Assembly: GCA_003762875.1 (NCBI GenBank)
Contig: RIBL01000002.1
Coordinates: forward strand, 124,001-188,000
Source of the DNA: Muribaculaceae bacterium Isolate-110 (HZI)
Lineage (GTDB): Bacteria; Bacteroidota; Bacteroidia; Bacteroidales; Muribaculaceae
Length of the DNA stretch: 64,000 nt
Direction of reading: 5' to 3'
The position numbers and the translations under genes were made by a program. Shown here in pieces: positions 18,525 through 27,627 of the stretch (positions are counted from its first letter, which is position 1; each line of letters begins with the position of its first letter). The notes beneath the pieces were generated by a model. The model searched no databases and was not told where the DNA came from. It worked only from the letters and a program-made list of their open reading frames with translations.

Positions 18525-20039
18525 ATGAAAAAAATATTCATAACAGCTGTCACTTCAGCCCTCATGACCCTTTCGCTCTCTTCTTGTGCCGACTGGCTGA
18601 AAGTAGAGATGGAAGACAAAATCATGGAGCCTGTGCTATTCAGCAAATACACAGGATATGTATCCGCGCTCAACGGTGTATACGTCAGTCTGAACGACTA
18701 CTATACTAACTCCGAGCTGACAAATATCCTTGATGTAATGGCTCAGTATTATTATGTCACCGATGACAACAACCATAAATATCGTTTGTACCAGTCTTTT
18801 GACTTCAACGACATCGGTGTAGAATCAAAGAACGAGTCGCTTTGGAATCAAGGCTATACAATCATAGCGAATACCAATACCATCCTCAACCATCTGAGTG
18901 ACATCAACGACACCCCGCTCACACAGGCTCAATTCGATCTGTTGCGCGGCGAGTCACTGGCACTCAGAGCTATGTTACACTTTGACATCCTGCGCCGCCA
19001 CGGAGCCATTTATGCATTGAATCCTGATGCGGAAAGCATACCTTATCAGGATGACACAAGCCGCGAAATCAAACCATTTCTTTCCAACAAGGAAGCCATG
19101 GAAAAGATTATCGCAGATCTGACCGAAGCCTCAACCCTGCTGAAAGACTCCGACCCAATTATCACAGAAGGTATAAAAGACACCCAGACCGAAGATAACG
19201 GAGTGTCCAGTTACGACATGTCATTCCGACAGCTGCGCCTCAACTACTATGCTGTACAGGGCCTTCTCGCAAGAGCATACCTCTGGATGGGTGACAAAGC
19301 CAATGCTTATAGAATTGCCAAAAACGAGATCATAGACAAGGTCAACACCGAGTCACTCCAAGTATTTCCTTGGGTTACGGCCGATCAGGTAAGCGATGAC
19401 GGACGCCCCGACCTGCTCTTCTCCCCTGAAGTCATGTTCTCGCTTTACAACAACAATCGTAGGAAATTCAATGACAACACTTTCTCGAGCACTCTGTCAT
19501 TAGGCAACCGTCTCACATTCTTTGGAGAGAACAAAGAAGATTCAAAAGTTGCACTTCTGTATGAATATCCTAACGATTACAGACGTAATCAATGGACTGT
19601 TGCAGAACCAACTGTGGGCTCAGACGACGACAGCACCCAGGGCACAACTCTTTGCCTGACAAAATTTGAGGATTTCAAATCAGGTGCTCTCGAAGCGACA
19701 TACCGCTATATCATACCAATGATACGTATGAGCGAGATTTATCTCATTGCCGCAGAAGCCACAAGCAACAGAGAGGAAGCATTTGACCTGATTGATGAAA
19801 TCAGAATTCACCGCAACTGTCCTAATCTCGACAGGACACAAAACTTTAATGATGCTCTTCTATACGAATTTGCCGGAGAAATGATCGGAGAAGGCCAGCT
19901 CTACTTCTTCTACAAACGCCGCCAGAATACATTCGTAATCAGCCGCACCGGCACTTATGACTACAGCATGCAACTCAACAACTATGTGTGGCCCATTCCG
20001 GAAGGAGAGATCAGCAAGCGTGGACAAACTGGTAAATAA
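18525..20039 (+). CDS. SusD/RagB-type surface lipoprotein
   Basis: 504 residues with a lipoprotein signal (LSLSSCADW, Cys about 21). TPR-like helices carry typical features such as LRGESLALRAMLHFDILRR and YRYIIPMIRMSEIYLIAAEA. It forms the ligand-capturing lid of the SusC channel coded 25 bases upstream. It is shorter at the C-terminus than many relatives and ends close after the conserved WPIPEGEI. It shares the somewhat A/T-richer composition of its neighbours. Confidence 0.93.
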   Translation: MKKIFITAVTSALMTLSLSSCADWLKVEMEDKIMEPVLFSKYTGYVSALNGVYVSLNDYYTNSELTNILDVMAQYYYVTDDNNHKYRLYQSFDFNDIGVESKNESLWNQGYTIIANTNTILNHLSDINDTPLTQAQFDLLRGESLALRAMLHFDILRRHGAIYALNPDAESIPYQDDTSREIKPFLSNKEAMEKIIADLTEASTLLKDSDPIITEGIKDTQTEDNGVSSYDMSFRQLRLNYYAVQGLLARAYLWMGDKANAYRIAKNEIIDKVNTESLQVFPWVTADQVSDDGRPDLLFSPEVMFSLYNNNRRKFNDNTFSSTLSLGNRLTFFGENKEDSKVALLYEYPNDYRRNQWTVAEPTVGSDDDSTQGTTLCLTKFEDFKSGALEATYRYIIPMIRMSEIYLIAAEATSNREEAFDLIDEIRIHRNCPNLDRTQNFNDALLYEFAGEMIGEGQLYFFYKRRQNTFVISRTGTYDYSMQLNNYVWPIPEGEISKRGQTGK

Positions 20040-20060
20040 CGAATCAATAAGATTATCACA

Positions 20061-20972
20061 ATGAAAAAGCTTATATATCTTGCAGGACTTCTGTCAGTCT
20101 CTATGCTTTGGAATGCCTGCTCAAAAGAGGATATCGACACTTACAGCGGTGACAACGCTCTTTATTTCGCTCAACAATGGGGCGTATCATACTGGGTAAA
20201 CAACATTGACCTCAACAGCGGAAGCCGCAACCACCATCAGGCATATTCCAAAATAGGATTTGGCGGCATGATTGAAGAGGATTCACTGCTTCGTCTCAAC
20301 ATTCAGGCGTCCGGTTTTGTCAAGGATTACGACCGCCATTTCAGCGTTGAGGTCGTTCAAGACAGCACTACAGCCATTGAAGGGGTTGAGTTTGAATTAG
20401 TCGATCCTATTGCCGATGCTGTAATACCGGCAGGAAAAACCAATACTAAAATCAGGATACAGTTCCACAAGACCGAGCGCATGAATGACGAAAACATCAT
20501 GCTTCAGCTACGCATTGTCCCTGGTGAGCATTTCGTACTGCCATTCGACGGCGATGGCTATGGCAAACTGCCGATTTATCACAGTACTGCCGAGATGCTT
20601 AATGAATACAATCATCTCAATCTTGACCCCTCGGTCCACAATATATTCATAAACAACTTCCTCTCGTGTCCCCCCGACTGGAAAGATCGATTTATGGGTA
20701 TATGGTCGGAAACAAAATTCCGCCTTTTGCTTGACATGACCGAAGAGCGACTCGGATGGAATGTCGCAACATGGAACGATCCCGAGAGTATGTGGCCGCC
20801 GGCAACCAGATACAAAATGCCTCAAGCTCTGCTCGCCGACTATCTGAAAGAACAATACCAGAAAGGACGTGAATACTGGGTCTTGGATCCCGACGGCACT
20901 ATGATGTGGGTTCCGGATCAGAATCTGCCATGGGGTGAGGATGCCCGACCCGAAAGCATGGAAGGCAATTAA
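20061..20972 (+). CDS. DUF4843 lipoprotein
   Basis: 303 residues. Lipoprotein signal with Cys20 in LWNACSKED. The early stretch YSGDNALYFAQQ and the beta-rich first 150 residues match the DUF4843 family, which regularly follows SusC/SusD pairs and takes the place of a surface ligand-binding protein. Function is not established; surface binding of the same ligand is likely. It lies 21 bases after susD and 31 before the next lipoprotein. Confidence 0.8.
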   Translation: MKKLIYLAGLLSVSMLWNACSKEDIDTYSGDNALYFAQQWGVSYWVNNIDLNSGSRNHHQAYSKIGFGGMIEEDSLLRLNIQASGFVKDYDRHFSVEVVQDSTTAIEGVEFELVDPIADAVIPAGKTNTKIRIQFHKTERMNDENIMLQLRIVPGEHFVLPFDGDGYGKLPIYHSTAEMLNEYNHLNLDPSVHNIFINNFLSCPPDWKDRFMGIWSETKFRLLLDMTEERLGWNVATWNDPESMWPPATRYKMPQALLADYLKEQYQKGREYWVLDPDGTMMWVPDQNLPWGEDARPESMEGN

Positions 20973-21003
20973 TAGTTCATCATCATAACAACCACTTCAT
21001 ATT

Positions 21004-22608
21004 ATGAAATCAAAAATATATATCCCGCTCCTTGTCCTTGCAGGCTTTATGACAGCCTGTGTAGAGGACGAAGGCAGCTACACTTATACACCGGTCAATG
21101 AAATCAACATTGACGGCATTGAGGATACATATTATGGCATGGCATACAGCGATGTCATAGAGATCACCCCCAATATCACAGGTTCGGTCAAAGGTGAAGA
21201 CATATCGGACTATGAGTATACATGGTATCGCTGTCGTTCCGGTCATGTTCATGACACAATCAGTCATGAAAAAGATCTTGTATGGCCTGCACAGGCTTCA
21301 CCCGGTACTCATACTTTTTATCTCTCTGTAAAAGACAATGCAACAGGATATGAGAAAAACTACAGCACATCCATACAGCTCTCATCTCCTTTCTCTCGAG
21401 GCTTCCTCATATTAGGCAACCGTCCCCACACCGACAATCTGGTCGGACTTGATATGCTGGCAATTCTGAACGGCCGAAACGACACCATATATGCCAAAGA
21501 TGTTTTTGACAACTCGGAGCATCAGTTGAAAAACGCAAAAGCACTTATCTATACAGGCAATATGCGTCTCAACCGTTTCTATCTTCAGACCGAAGATGCG
21601 ACATACAACCCGTCATTCACCACTGAATTTGAAACTCTTGGAAAAGAATTTAACGACTTAGGTTTGATCGAATGTCTTGAACCGCACAAAGTCCCGATGA
21701 AACTGATGGATGTCGGCATGAGACAAGGCGTACACACCGCAATGCCTCTGTCATCCCTGCCACGTGCATATATTACCGAAGACCTCGCTTTCGCTCATAA
21801 AGGTACAGAGAGCATGAACCTGGCATTAAACCGTTACAGTGCCTACTCAAAGGATTATTTCAAATTCCATCCCTACCTTTTCTACAATACTCGAAAAAGG
21901 CTCAGTCACGTAACAAATGACTACGGTAATGCCCTGACCCCGATATTATTGTATGATGTGGATTATAACTGTTTCTCCTATATGCACGGTACAGCTCTGC
22001 AGTTTACCCATATGGTGCAGGTGCAGAACACAGCTCCATTGTTGCAAAACAATATCTACATGATGAACCAGCCTAATGGCCGTACAATCGTCTATGGCGA
22101 AAACGACTATTATCGCTCAAATGGCCGATGCTATGCCATTATGAAAGATAATGACGACAGATATTTCCTCTATCGTTTTGTTTTAGGAATGCCGGGTATG
22201 GGATTCGCGACCCAGCCCACCATTTCCGATCCTTACGGCTGTGAGCTGAAAGTGGCTGAAATAACCAATTTCCTTCAGAGAGAGCACATGTTCTTCGCTT
22301 CCGGAGCCGCATCTCAGATGTATTACTCGGTAGGCAATACACTGTATGCCTACGACTACGTAAGCAAGAAACTCGGCAGCAAAACCTTTGATGGACACAT
22401 CACATATCTCGCACCCGAGGTGTGCAGTATCCGTAACGAAATCTCACACTATTGGGTAGCGACATTTGACGGAGATAAAGGACATCTCTACAAAATGAAG
22501 ACTGTTGACAACCCCAACCAGATTGAATTTATGGAACTTGAAGGACAAGACTGGGAAATCGATCTTGAAATCAAGTCTGTGCTCTGGAAAGCCGGTTCAT
22601 TCTATTAA
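21004..22608 (+). CDS. PKD-like family lipoprotein
   Basis: 534 residues with a lipoprotein signal (GFMTACVEDEG, Cys19). The N-terminal third looks like a PKD-type Ig-like beta sandwich (YEYTWYRC followed by HTFYLSVKDNATGYEK). The rest is beta-rich, like a propeller, with no catalytic motif seen. Such proteins accompany SusC/SusD/DUF4843 sets in Bacteroidetes and are presumed surface binding proteins. Last gene before a clear terminator. Confidence 0.78.
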   Translation: MKSKIYIPLLVLAGFMTACVEDEGSYTYTPVNEINIDGIEDTYYGMAYSDVIEITPNITGSVKGEDISDYEYTWYRCRSGHVHDTISHEKDLVWPAQASPGTHTFYLSVKDNATGYEKNYSTSIQLSSPFSRGFLILGNRPHTDNLVGLDMLAILNGRNDTIYAKDVFDNSEHQLKNAKALIYTGNMRLNRFYLQTEDATYNPSFTTEFETLGKEFNDLGLIECLEPHKVPMKLMDVGMRQGVHTAMPLSSLPRAYITEDLAFAHKGTESMNLALNRYSAYSKDYFKFHPYLFYNTRKRLSHVTNDYGNALTPILLYDVDYNCFSYMHGTALQFTHMVQVQNTAPLLQNNIYMMNQPNGRTIVYGENDYYRSNGRCYAIMKDNDDRYFLYRFVLGMPGMGFATQPTISDPYGCELKVAEITNFLQREHMFFASGAASQMYYSVGNTLYAYDYVSKKLGSKTFDGHITYLAPEVCSIRNEISHYWVATFDGDKGHLYKMKTVDNPNQIEFMELEGQDWEIDLEIKSVLWKAGSFY

Positions 22609-22642
22609 TGAATAAAACCATCTATAATCCATACTAATCACA

Positions 22643-22689
22643 TGCCCGGAAAAGTAGTAATCCACAATCTTACTTTTCCGGGCATTTTT
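22643..22689 (+). terminator. Rho-independent terminator of the SusC/SusD operon
   Basis: A perfect 14-base stem (22643-22656 with 22671-22684), TGCCCGGAAAAGTA in the first arm, is followed directly by TTTTTA. It separates the uptake operon from the thioredoxin gene. Confidence 0.9.
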
Positions 22690-22774
22690 ACAGAATAATT
22701 AACTTACATAATGTTAAACCTTACCTGATTACTCAGGTCTAATATCCATATACAAATATTTTCCCGTCACTCTA

Positions 22775-22805
22775 TTTGTAAATCAACGAATATTTACTAC
22801 TTTTG
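22775..22805 (+). promoter_or_regulatory. Consensus promoter for the thioredoxin-protease-GLPGLI group
   Basis: TTTG at 22775-22778, 19 bases, then TACTTTTG at 22798-22805: a full match to the Bacteroidetes consensus. The leader before ATG 22863 is about 50 bases. Confidence 0.8.
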
Positions 22806-22862
22806 AGAAGCCTTAACGAAACACCATTCATCCGATCATCACACCATTATTAAATACAACTT

Positions 22863-23936
22863 ATGAAAAAGTTTTTTGCTACATTGCTCATGGGAGCAGC
22901 CGTACTGACAGGTTCGGCACAGACCGAGTTTCGTCACATTTCTTTTGATGAGAGTCTCGCTGCCGCCAAGCAGGAGGGCAAGCTCGTGTTTATCGACTTC
23001 TTCACCACATGGTGCGGACCATGTAAGATGATGTCGTCCAAGACATTCCCCCAGAAAGAGGTAGGTGACTTCATGAACGCCAAGTTCATCCCCCTCAAGA
23101 TGGACGCTGAGAAAGAAGGTCTTGAGCTCGCTAAAAAATACGGAGTGACCGCCTATCCCACCTATGTAGTGATTGATGCCAACGGTAAGGAAGTAGCCAA
23201 ATTCTCAGGCTACATGGACGGCACTCGTTTCATCGACAAGGTCAATGTCGCGCTCGACCCCGAACAGCAGCCAGAACGCATAAAAGCACGCTATGAAAAA
23301 GGCGAACGCACACCCAAACTCGTGCACGCCTACGCCATGCAACTTATGGAGCAACGCAAAGAGAAAGAAGGCTTTCAGGTAATTGACGATTATTTCAACT
23401 CACTCAGCGACGCCGACCGTCTCAAGCCCGAAAACGCCTTCATATTCACGGTCTTCACCATCGACATGGACAACGACCGCGCCCGCTTTATGGAAGCCCA
23501 CCAGACAGAATTTCCCGCCGAAGTACGCAAGGATGTCGACCGCAAGCTCCAACGTCTCTACAGCGAAGTGCTCAGCTCCTACTTCTCAGGCTTCATGTTC
23601 CGTGAAGGCAAGTATGATGCCGCCGAGTTCAACAAACTCAAAGCCACTCTCGCCAAACTCGGTCTCGAAAGAGAAGAAAACAAGGTCATCTATGAATTTA
23701 TCGAAAAACGCCCAGGCAGCACCGACATAGAGTATCTCGACTATATCATAGCCAACTATGACCGTCTGCCCGCCGACCGTCAGGCCAGCCTCATCTTCAA
23801 CCTCGCACGTCTCGTAGCCCCCGACACACCCGAGACCAAGGTTGGTATCTCCAAATTTATCCGCTCCAGGCTCTCAACCCTCACACCCGTCGCAATCCAG
23901 TTTGCCGGACGCACACTCCAAGGCGTAGAGGAATAA
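22863..23936 (+). CDS. Periplasmic thioredoxin-domain protein
   Basis: 357 residues. Signal peptide 1-20 (ending GSAQ), then a thioredoxin domain (about 22-135) with the redox centre WCGPC near residues 50-54 and the cis-Pro in VTAYPTYVV. The remaining 220 residues are helical and lack a recognised domain; they may bind a partner. Probably keeps disulfides of exported proteins reduced. Its place right after the SusC/SusD/PKD-like operon and before a protease suggests work on the cysteines of imported protein or of the locus's own proteins, which is inference. Confidence 0.85.
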   Translation: MKKFFATLLMGAAVLTGSAQTEFRHISFDESLAAAKQEGKLVFIDFFTTWCGPCKMMSSKTFPQKEVGDFMNAKFIPLKMDAEKEGLELAKKYGVTAYPTYVVIDANGKEVAKFSGYMDGTRFIDKVNVALDPEQQPERIKARYEKGERTPKLVHAYAMQLMEQRKEKEGFQVIDDYFNSLSDADRLKPENAFIFTVFTIDMDNDRARFMEAHQTEFPAEVRKDVDRKLQRLYSEVLSSYFSGFMFREGKYDAAEFNKLKATLAKLGLEREENKVIYEFIEKRPGSTDIEYLDYIIANYDRLPADRQASLIFNLARLVAPDTPETKVGISKFIRSRLSTLTPVAIQFAGRTLQGVEE

Positions 23937-23992
23937 ACTGATTTCCCACCCACTATGTTCAAGATGAGAAAACATTCGGAATAACCAACTGA

Positions 23993-24091
23993 TACAAAAG
24001 GACAAAAGTCGCAGGAGCAACAAAAGTTTTTTCACAATGATTATCTCATAAAACTCTTTTGTCTCTTCTGTAACTTTTGTTCTTTTGTGTA
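23993..24091. repeat. Long imperfect hairpin with repeated ACAAAAG units
   Basis: Arms 23993-24034 and 24046-24091 pair imperfectly. Each arm contains the octamer ACAAAAGT or its variants about every ten bases. It lies between the thioredoxin and protease genes, and is similar in wording to the hairpin at 42185-42292. It may be a terminator or a dispersed intergenic element. Confidence 0.6.
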
Positions 24092-24135
24092 CACATCCGA
24101 TGCTATCTCCTATAGACCATCCACACACAATAATC

Positions 24136-25053
24136 ATGCATTATAAATCAACCATCACCCTGGCCGTTATGCTTCTGCTCATGGCCGCCGGCGTCACATC
24201 GGTCAAAGCCGAGGACAACCTCAACTATTACGATCATGCCGCGATGGTCGAGGCTGCCACGGCCAAACTGCGCGCCTATCTCAAAGCCAATCCGTCAGTC
24301 TCGGCCGACTCTCTGCGCTCCAATGTGATCAATGACCTCACCGACGGCCCCGTTGGCAAAGCCCGCGAACTCACCCCGGCTCGCAAAAAGAAACTCACCT
24401 CGGCCCAGGTCTATGACGTAGCTGTGCGCAGTTCTTTAATATTCGGCAAGATGGAGCACAGCGACTTTATCAAGTCCGACTCCGCCTACAAGACTGCATC
24501 AGCCGTAGCCCTGACACCCGACGGCATCTGCGCCACCAACTATCATGTAGTGGCTGACGTTATACTCGCAGGCTCGCTCGGACGCACCAACAAAAACGAC
24601 GAGATGCGCTTTCTCATGGACTACGAAGGCAACGTCTATCCCGTCACAGCCATCCTTGCCGCCGACCCGCTCAACGACTGGGCCATAATCAAGGTCGACC
24701 CTTGCGGACATCCCCTCACCCCCGCCCCCGTCGGCGGTGACATACCTGTAGGAACTCCCGTCTACTGTCTGGCCAGCCCATCCGGATCACACTTCCATTT
24801 CACCGACGGCATGGTGTCAAACCGTACGCGCACCACCAACAAACGCACAGGCTTCACCACCTACACGCTCGAAATCACATCCGACTATGGAGTCGGAGCC
24901 AGTGGCGGACCGATATTTGACGAATGTGGCAACCTCGTGGCCCTCGTGAGCTCTACATTCTCGCTCTATGCCCAGCCCGAGCAATACCGCAACTTCCAGA
25001 TGGCCTACAAAAAGACAGTCCCTGTGTTCCTCATCAAAGAATGTTTCAAATAA
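24136..25053 (+). CDS. Secreted trypsin-like (S1-fold) serine protease
   Basis: 305 residues from ATG 24136, which begins a Sec signal (to about KAE, residue 26). The catalytic triad is visible: His137 in ATNYHVVAD, Asp181 in PLNDWAIIKVD and Ser256 in GVGASGGPIFD. The arrangement is that of compact chymotrypsin-fold or HtrA-type proteases without a PDZ domain. Periplasmic or extracellular. Its substrate is unknown, but in this locus peptide generation is plausible. It sits 14 bases before the GLPGLI gene, so the two are co-transcribed. Confidence 0.83.
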   Translation: MHYKSTITLAVMLLLMAAGVTSVKAEDNLNYYDHAAMVEAATAKLRAYLKANPSVSADSLRSNVINDLTDGPVGKARELTPARKKKLTSAQVYDVAVRSSLIFGKMEHSDFIKSDSAYKTASAVALTPDGICATNYHVVADVILAGSLGRTNKNDEMRFLMDYEGNVYPVTAILAADPLNDWAIIKVDPCGHPLTPAPVGGDIPVGTPVYCLASPSGSHFHFTDGMVSNRTRTTNKRTGFTTYTLEITSDYGVGASGGPIFDECGNLVALVSSTFSLYAQPEQYRNFQMAYKKTVPVFLIKECFK

Positions 25054-25067
25054 TCCCCCTCCACGAC

Positions 25068-25970
25068 ATGAAAACCCTATTCACAGCCATAGCACTTACA
25101 GCGGCCATTTCATTCAACTGTGCGGCCCAGCAACCCGGCCGACATGGAGGCGGTCAGCAGCAACAGCAGCAGAAAAACGAGGAAATGAAGGCCAAACTCA
25201 AAGAAGAGGCCGCCGCTTATTATGCCAACGCCGACACTGCCGAATATGGCGTGCGCTACCGCTTCAAATACAAATACAACAAGGCTCGCAACCTCTCCTA
25301 TGAGGAAGACCGCATGGTGCTCATACGCCCTGAGATGACGCTCGACATGAGCTATGAAGGCATGGGCGAAAACCGCTGGCGCATCAACAATCCTGACTCG
25401 CGCGGAGGCGACCCATCGCTCGCCTATCACCTCACCCCCTCCTACTATTTTTATTATCCCGAGACCGGCCGCATGGTCCAGACCTATCGCATAATCGCCG
25501 AAGAATTCAAGCTCTCCGACTCAACGTGTGCCAACAAATGGGACATCACGTCAGAGGAAAAGAAAATCGGCGAATACAACTGCCGTAAAGCCACGCTCGA
25601 GAAAGACGGACGCAAGTGGACAGCATGGTTCACCACCGATCTGCCCCACCGCGGAGCTCCGCGCACTCTTGCCGGACTCCCCGGAGTAGTGCTCGAAGCC
25701 TCCGATGCCGACGGCGAAGTATGCTGGATGTTCAACGGACTGCTTGCCGGAGAACCCGAAAGCAAGCTCTACATCAAATTTCCCGACACATTCTCACCCG
25801 TCTCACCCGAAAAATTCCCCAAGATTGTGCGCATGTTTGCCCTCTCCGACGGCAATCATCTCCAGTCGTCAGGCGTGATGGACATGCGTCAGGGCCACTA
25901 TCCCGAGAAATACCGTCCCTCGACCGGCATCCACGCCCTCAACATCGACAATCCCATCGAACGCCGATAG
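25068..25970 (+). CDS. GLPGLI family secreted protein
   Basis: 300 residues with a signal peptide to about residue 21 (NCAAQ), a Gln-rich run (GGQQQQQQK, coded by CAG/CAA) and the family signature as [10 protein letters not shown] preceded by [18 protein letters not shown]. The family is beta-rich, exported and of unknown function, and often lies next to TonB-dependent transporters. An upstream in-frame start at 24924 would overlap the protease gene heavily and is rejected. The gene closes the locus; a hairpin terminator follows. Confidence 0.85.
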   Translation: MKTLFTAIALTAAISFNCAAQQPGRHGGGQQQQQQKNEEMKAKLKEEAAAYYANADTAEYGVRYRFKYKYNKARNLSYEEDRMVLIRPEMTLDMSYEGMGENRWRINNPDSRGGDPSLAYHLTPSYYFYYPETGRMVQTYRIIAEEFKLSDSTCANKWDITSEEKKIGEYNCRKATLEKDGRKWTAWFTTDLPHRGAPRTLAGLPGVVLEASDADGEVCWMFNGLLAGEPESKLYIKFPDTFSPVSPEKFPKIVRMFALSDGNHLQSSGVMDMRQGHYPEKYRPSTGIHALNIDNPIERR

Positions 25971-25999
25971 TCCACGAGGTAAAAAACCTCAGACAAGAC

Positions 26000-26044
26000 A
26001 TAAGAGTCAAAAATCACTGCGTCGCGGTGATTTTTGACTCTTAT
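26000..26044 (+). terminator. Terminator after the GLPGLI gene
   Basis: An 18-base perfect stem (26000-26017 with 26027-26044) with a nine-base loop, 30 bases after the stop and ahead of the der promoter. Confidence 0.85.
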
Positions 26045-26100
26045 GATATTTTATCTCCGCCATCTTTCCGCCCGCATAGAGCCAGCAACGGCTTAATTAT

Positions 26101-26131
26101 TTTGACACGTCTGCGTTTTTTTGTAATTTTG
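26101..26131 (+). promoter_or_regulatory. Consensus promoter of der
   Basis: TTTG at 26101-26104, a 19-base spacer, TAATTTTG at 26124-26131. The leader to ATG 26213 is about 75 bases. Confidence 0.78.
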
Positions 26132-26212
26132 CCATGCAAAACGCATAAAATCAGTCCGAACCCCACCCCATCGGCACGCGTTTTATCACAAGAAATAATC
26201 ATCAATATTGAT

Positions 26213-27532
26213 ATGTCACAACTAATCGCAATAGTGGGTAGGCCCAACGTGGGCAAATCGACCCTTTTCAACCGCCTCACCCAGACCCGCACTGCCATCA
26301 CCAACGACGAGGCAGGCACCACGCGTGACCGCCAGTATGGCAAAGTGGACTGGAACGGCAAAGAATTTTCAATCGTCGACACCGGCGGTTGGGTAGTCGG
26401 CAGCGAGGACGTGTTTGAGAGCGAAATCAACAAACAGGTACACCTCGCCATAGAGCAGGCCGACGAAATCCTCTTTGTGGTCGACTCAACCAACGGTGTC
26501 ACTGACCTCGACGACCATGTAGCCGAGATACTCCGTCGGTCCACCAAGCCCGTAATCCTCGTGGCCAACAAGGTCGACGCCGGCGACTCGCTCTACAACA
26601 TAGCCGAGTTCTACGCCCTCGGCCTCGGCGACCCCTACGGAGTATCAGCCGTCAGCGGCTACGGTACAGGCGACCTGCTCGACGAAGTCGTAGCAAAGAT
26701 GCCCGAAAAGGATGACGATGAAGCCGCACACCTTGAGGACATCCCCAAGATATGCATCGTCGGCCGCCCCAACGCAGGCAAATCGTCGCTCGTCAATGCT
26801 TTCATGGAGCAGGAGCGTCACATCGTCACCGACATCGCAGGCACCACACGCGACTCCATCTACACACGCTACAACAAGTTCGGCTTCGACTTCTATCTGG
26901 TCGACACCGCCGGCATACGCAAAAAGACCAAGGTCAACGAAGACATCGAATACTACTCCGTCATCCGCTCCATCCGTGCCATCGAGGCCTCCGACGTGTG
27001 TGTGCTCATGATTGACGCCACCCGCGGCATCGAGTCTCAGGACGTCTCCATCTTCTCGCTCATACAGCGCAACAAGAAAGGACTCGTGGTTGTGGTCAAC
27101 AAATGGGACCTTGTGGAAGACAAGAGCAAAGAATCGATCAAGCACTACGAAGACGCCATCCGCTCGCGCTTCGCACCCTTCACCGACTTCCCCATAATCT
27201 TTGCATCGGCCCTTACCAAGCAGCGTATATTCAAAGTGCTCGAGACAGCCCTCAACGTGTGTCAGAACCGTCAGCGCATCGTCCCCACCTCACAGCTCAA
27301 CACCACCATGCTTGAGGCTATTGCAGCCTATCCGCCACCAGCCAACAAGGGCAAATTTGTCAAAATCAAATATGTGACAATGCTCAAAGGCTCACCCATA
27401 CCCACATTCATATTCTTCTGCAATCTTCCCCAATGGGTCAAAGAGCCATATCGCCGTTATCTCGAAAAAAAGATACGCGAAAACTGGGACTTCCACGGCA
27501 CACCCATCAACGTATACATGCGCGAAAAATAA
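26213..27532 (+). CDS. der: Ribosome-assembly GTPase Der (EngA)
   Basis: 439 residues. Two tandem GTPase domains: GRPNVGKST (about 8-16), [14 protein letters not shown] and NKVD in the first; GRPNAGKSS near 184, [14 protein letters not shown] and NKWD in the second. A C-terminal KH-like domain (about 355-439) follows. It acts in 50S subunit maturation. The start MSQLIAIVG at 26213 is preferred over in-frame codons back to 25616, which overlap the GLPGLI gene. Confidence 0.97.
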   Translation: MSQLIAIVGRPNVGKSTLFNRLTQTRTAITNDEAGTTRDRQYGKVDWNGKEFSIVDTGGWVVGSEDVFESEINKQVHLAIEQADEILFVVDSTNGVTDLDDHVAEILRRSTKPVILVANKVDAGDSLYNIAEFYALGLGDPYGVSAVSGYGTGDLLDEVVAKMPEKDDDEAAHLEDIPKICIVGRPNAGKSSLVNAFMEQERHIVTDIAGTTRDSIYTRYNKFGFDFYLVDTAGIRKKTKVNEDIEYYSVIRSIRAIEASDVCVLMIDATRGIESQDVSIFSLIQRNKKGLVVVVNKWDLVEDKSKESIKHYEDAIRSRFAPFTDFPIIFASALTKQRIFKVLETALNVCQNRQRIVPTSQLNTTMLEAIAAYPPPANKGKFVKIKYVTMLKGSPIPTFIFFCNLPQWVKEPYRRYLEKKIRENWDFHGTPINVYMREK

Positions 27533-27555
27533 TCGCAGCCACACTTGCTGCTACA

Positions 27556-27614
27556 TTGTATAAATAACGAGAGATGCAACCGGTCTTCGGTTGCATCTCT
27601 CGTTATTTATACAA
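27556..27614. terminator. Perfect 27-bp hairpin between convergent genes
   Basis: Arms 27556-27582 and 27588-27614 are exact reverse complements around a five-base loop (GTCTT). It lies between der (plus) and the GH43 gene (minus), so it probably terminates both. The stem is unusually long and perfect for a simple terminator. Confidence 0.88.
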
Positions 27615-27627
27615 TAATCACTCTCTA

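Noticed and set aside
25616-26212. N-terminal extension of der
   Set aside because: It overlaps the GLPGLI gene, a terminator and the der promoter; Der proteins begin at the G1 motif, as from ATG 26213.
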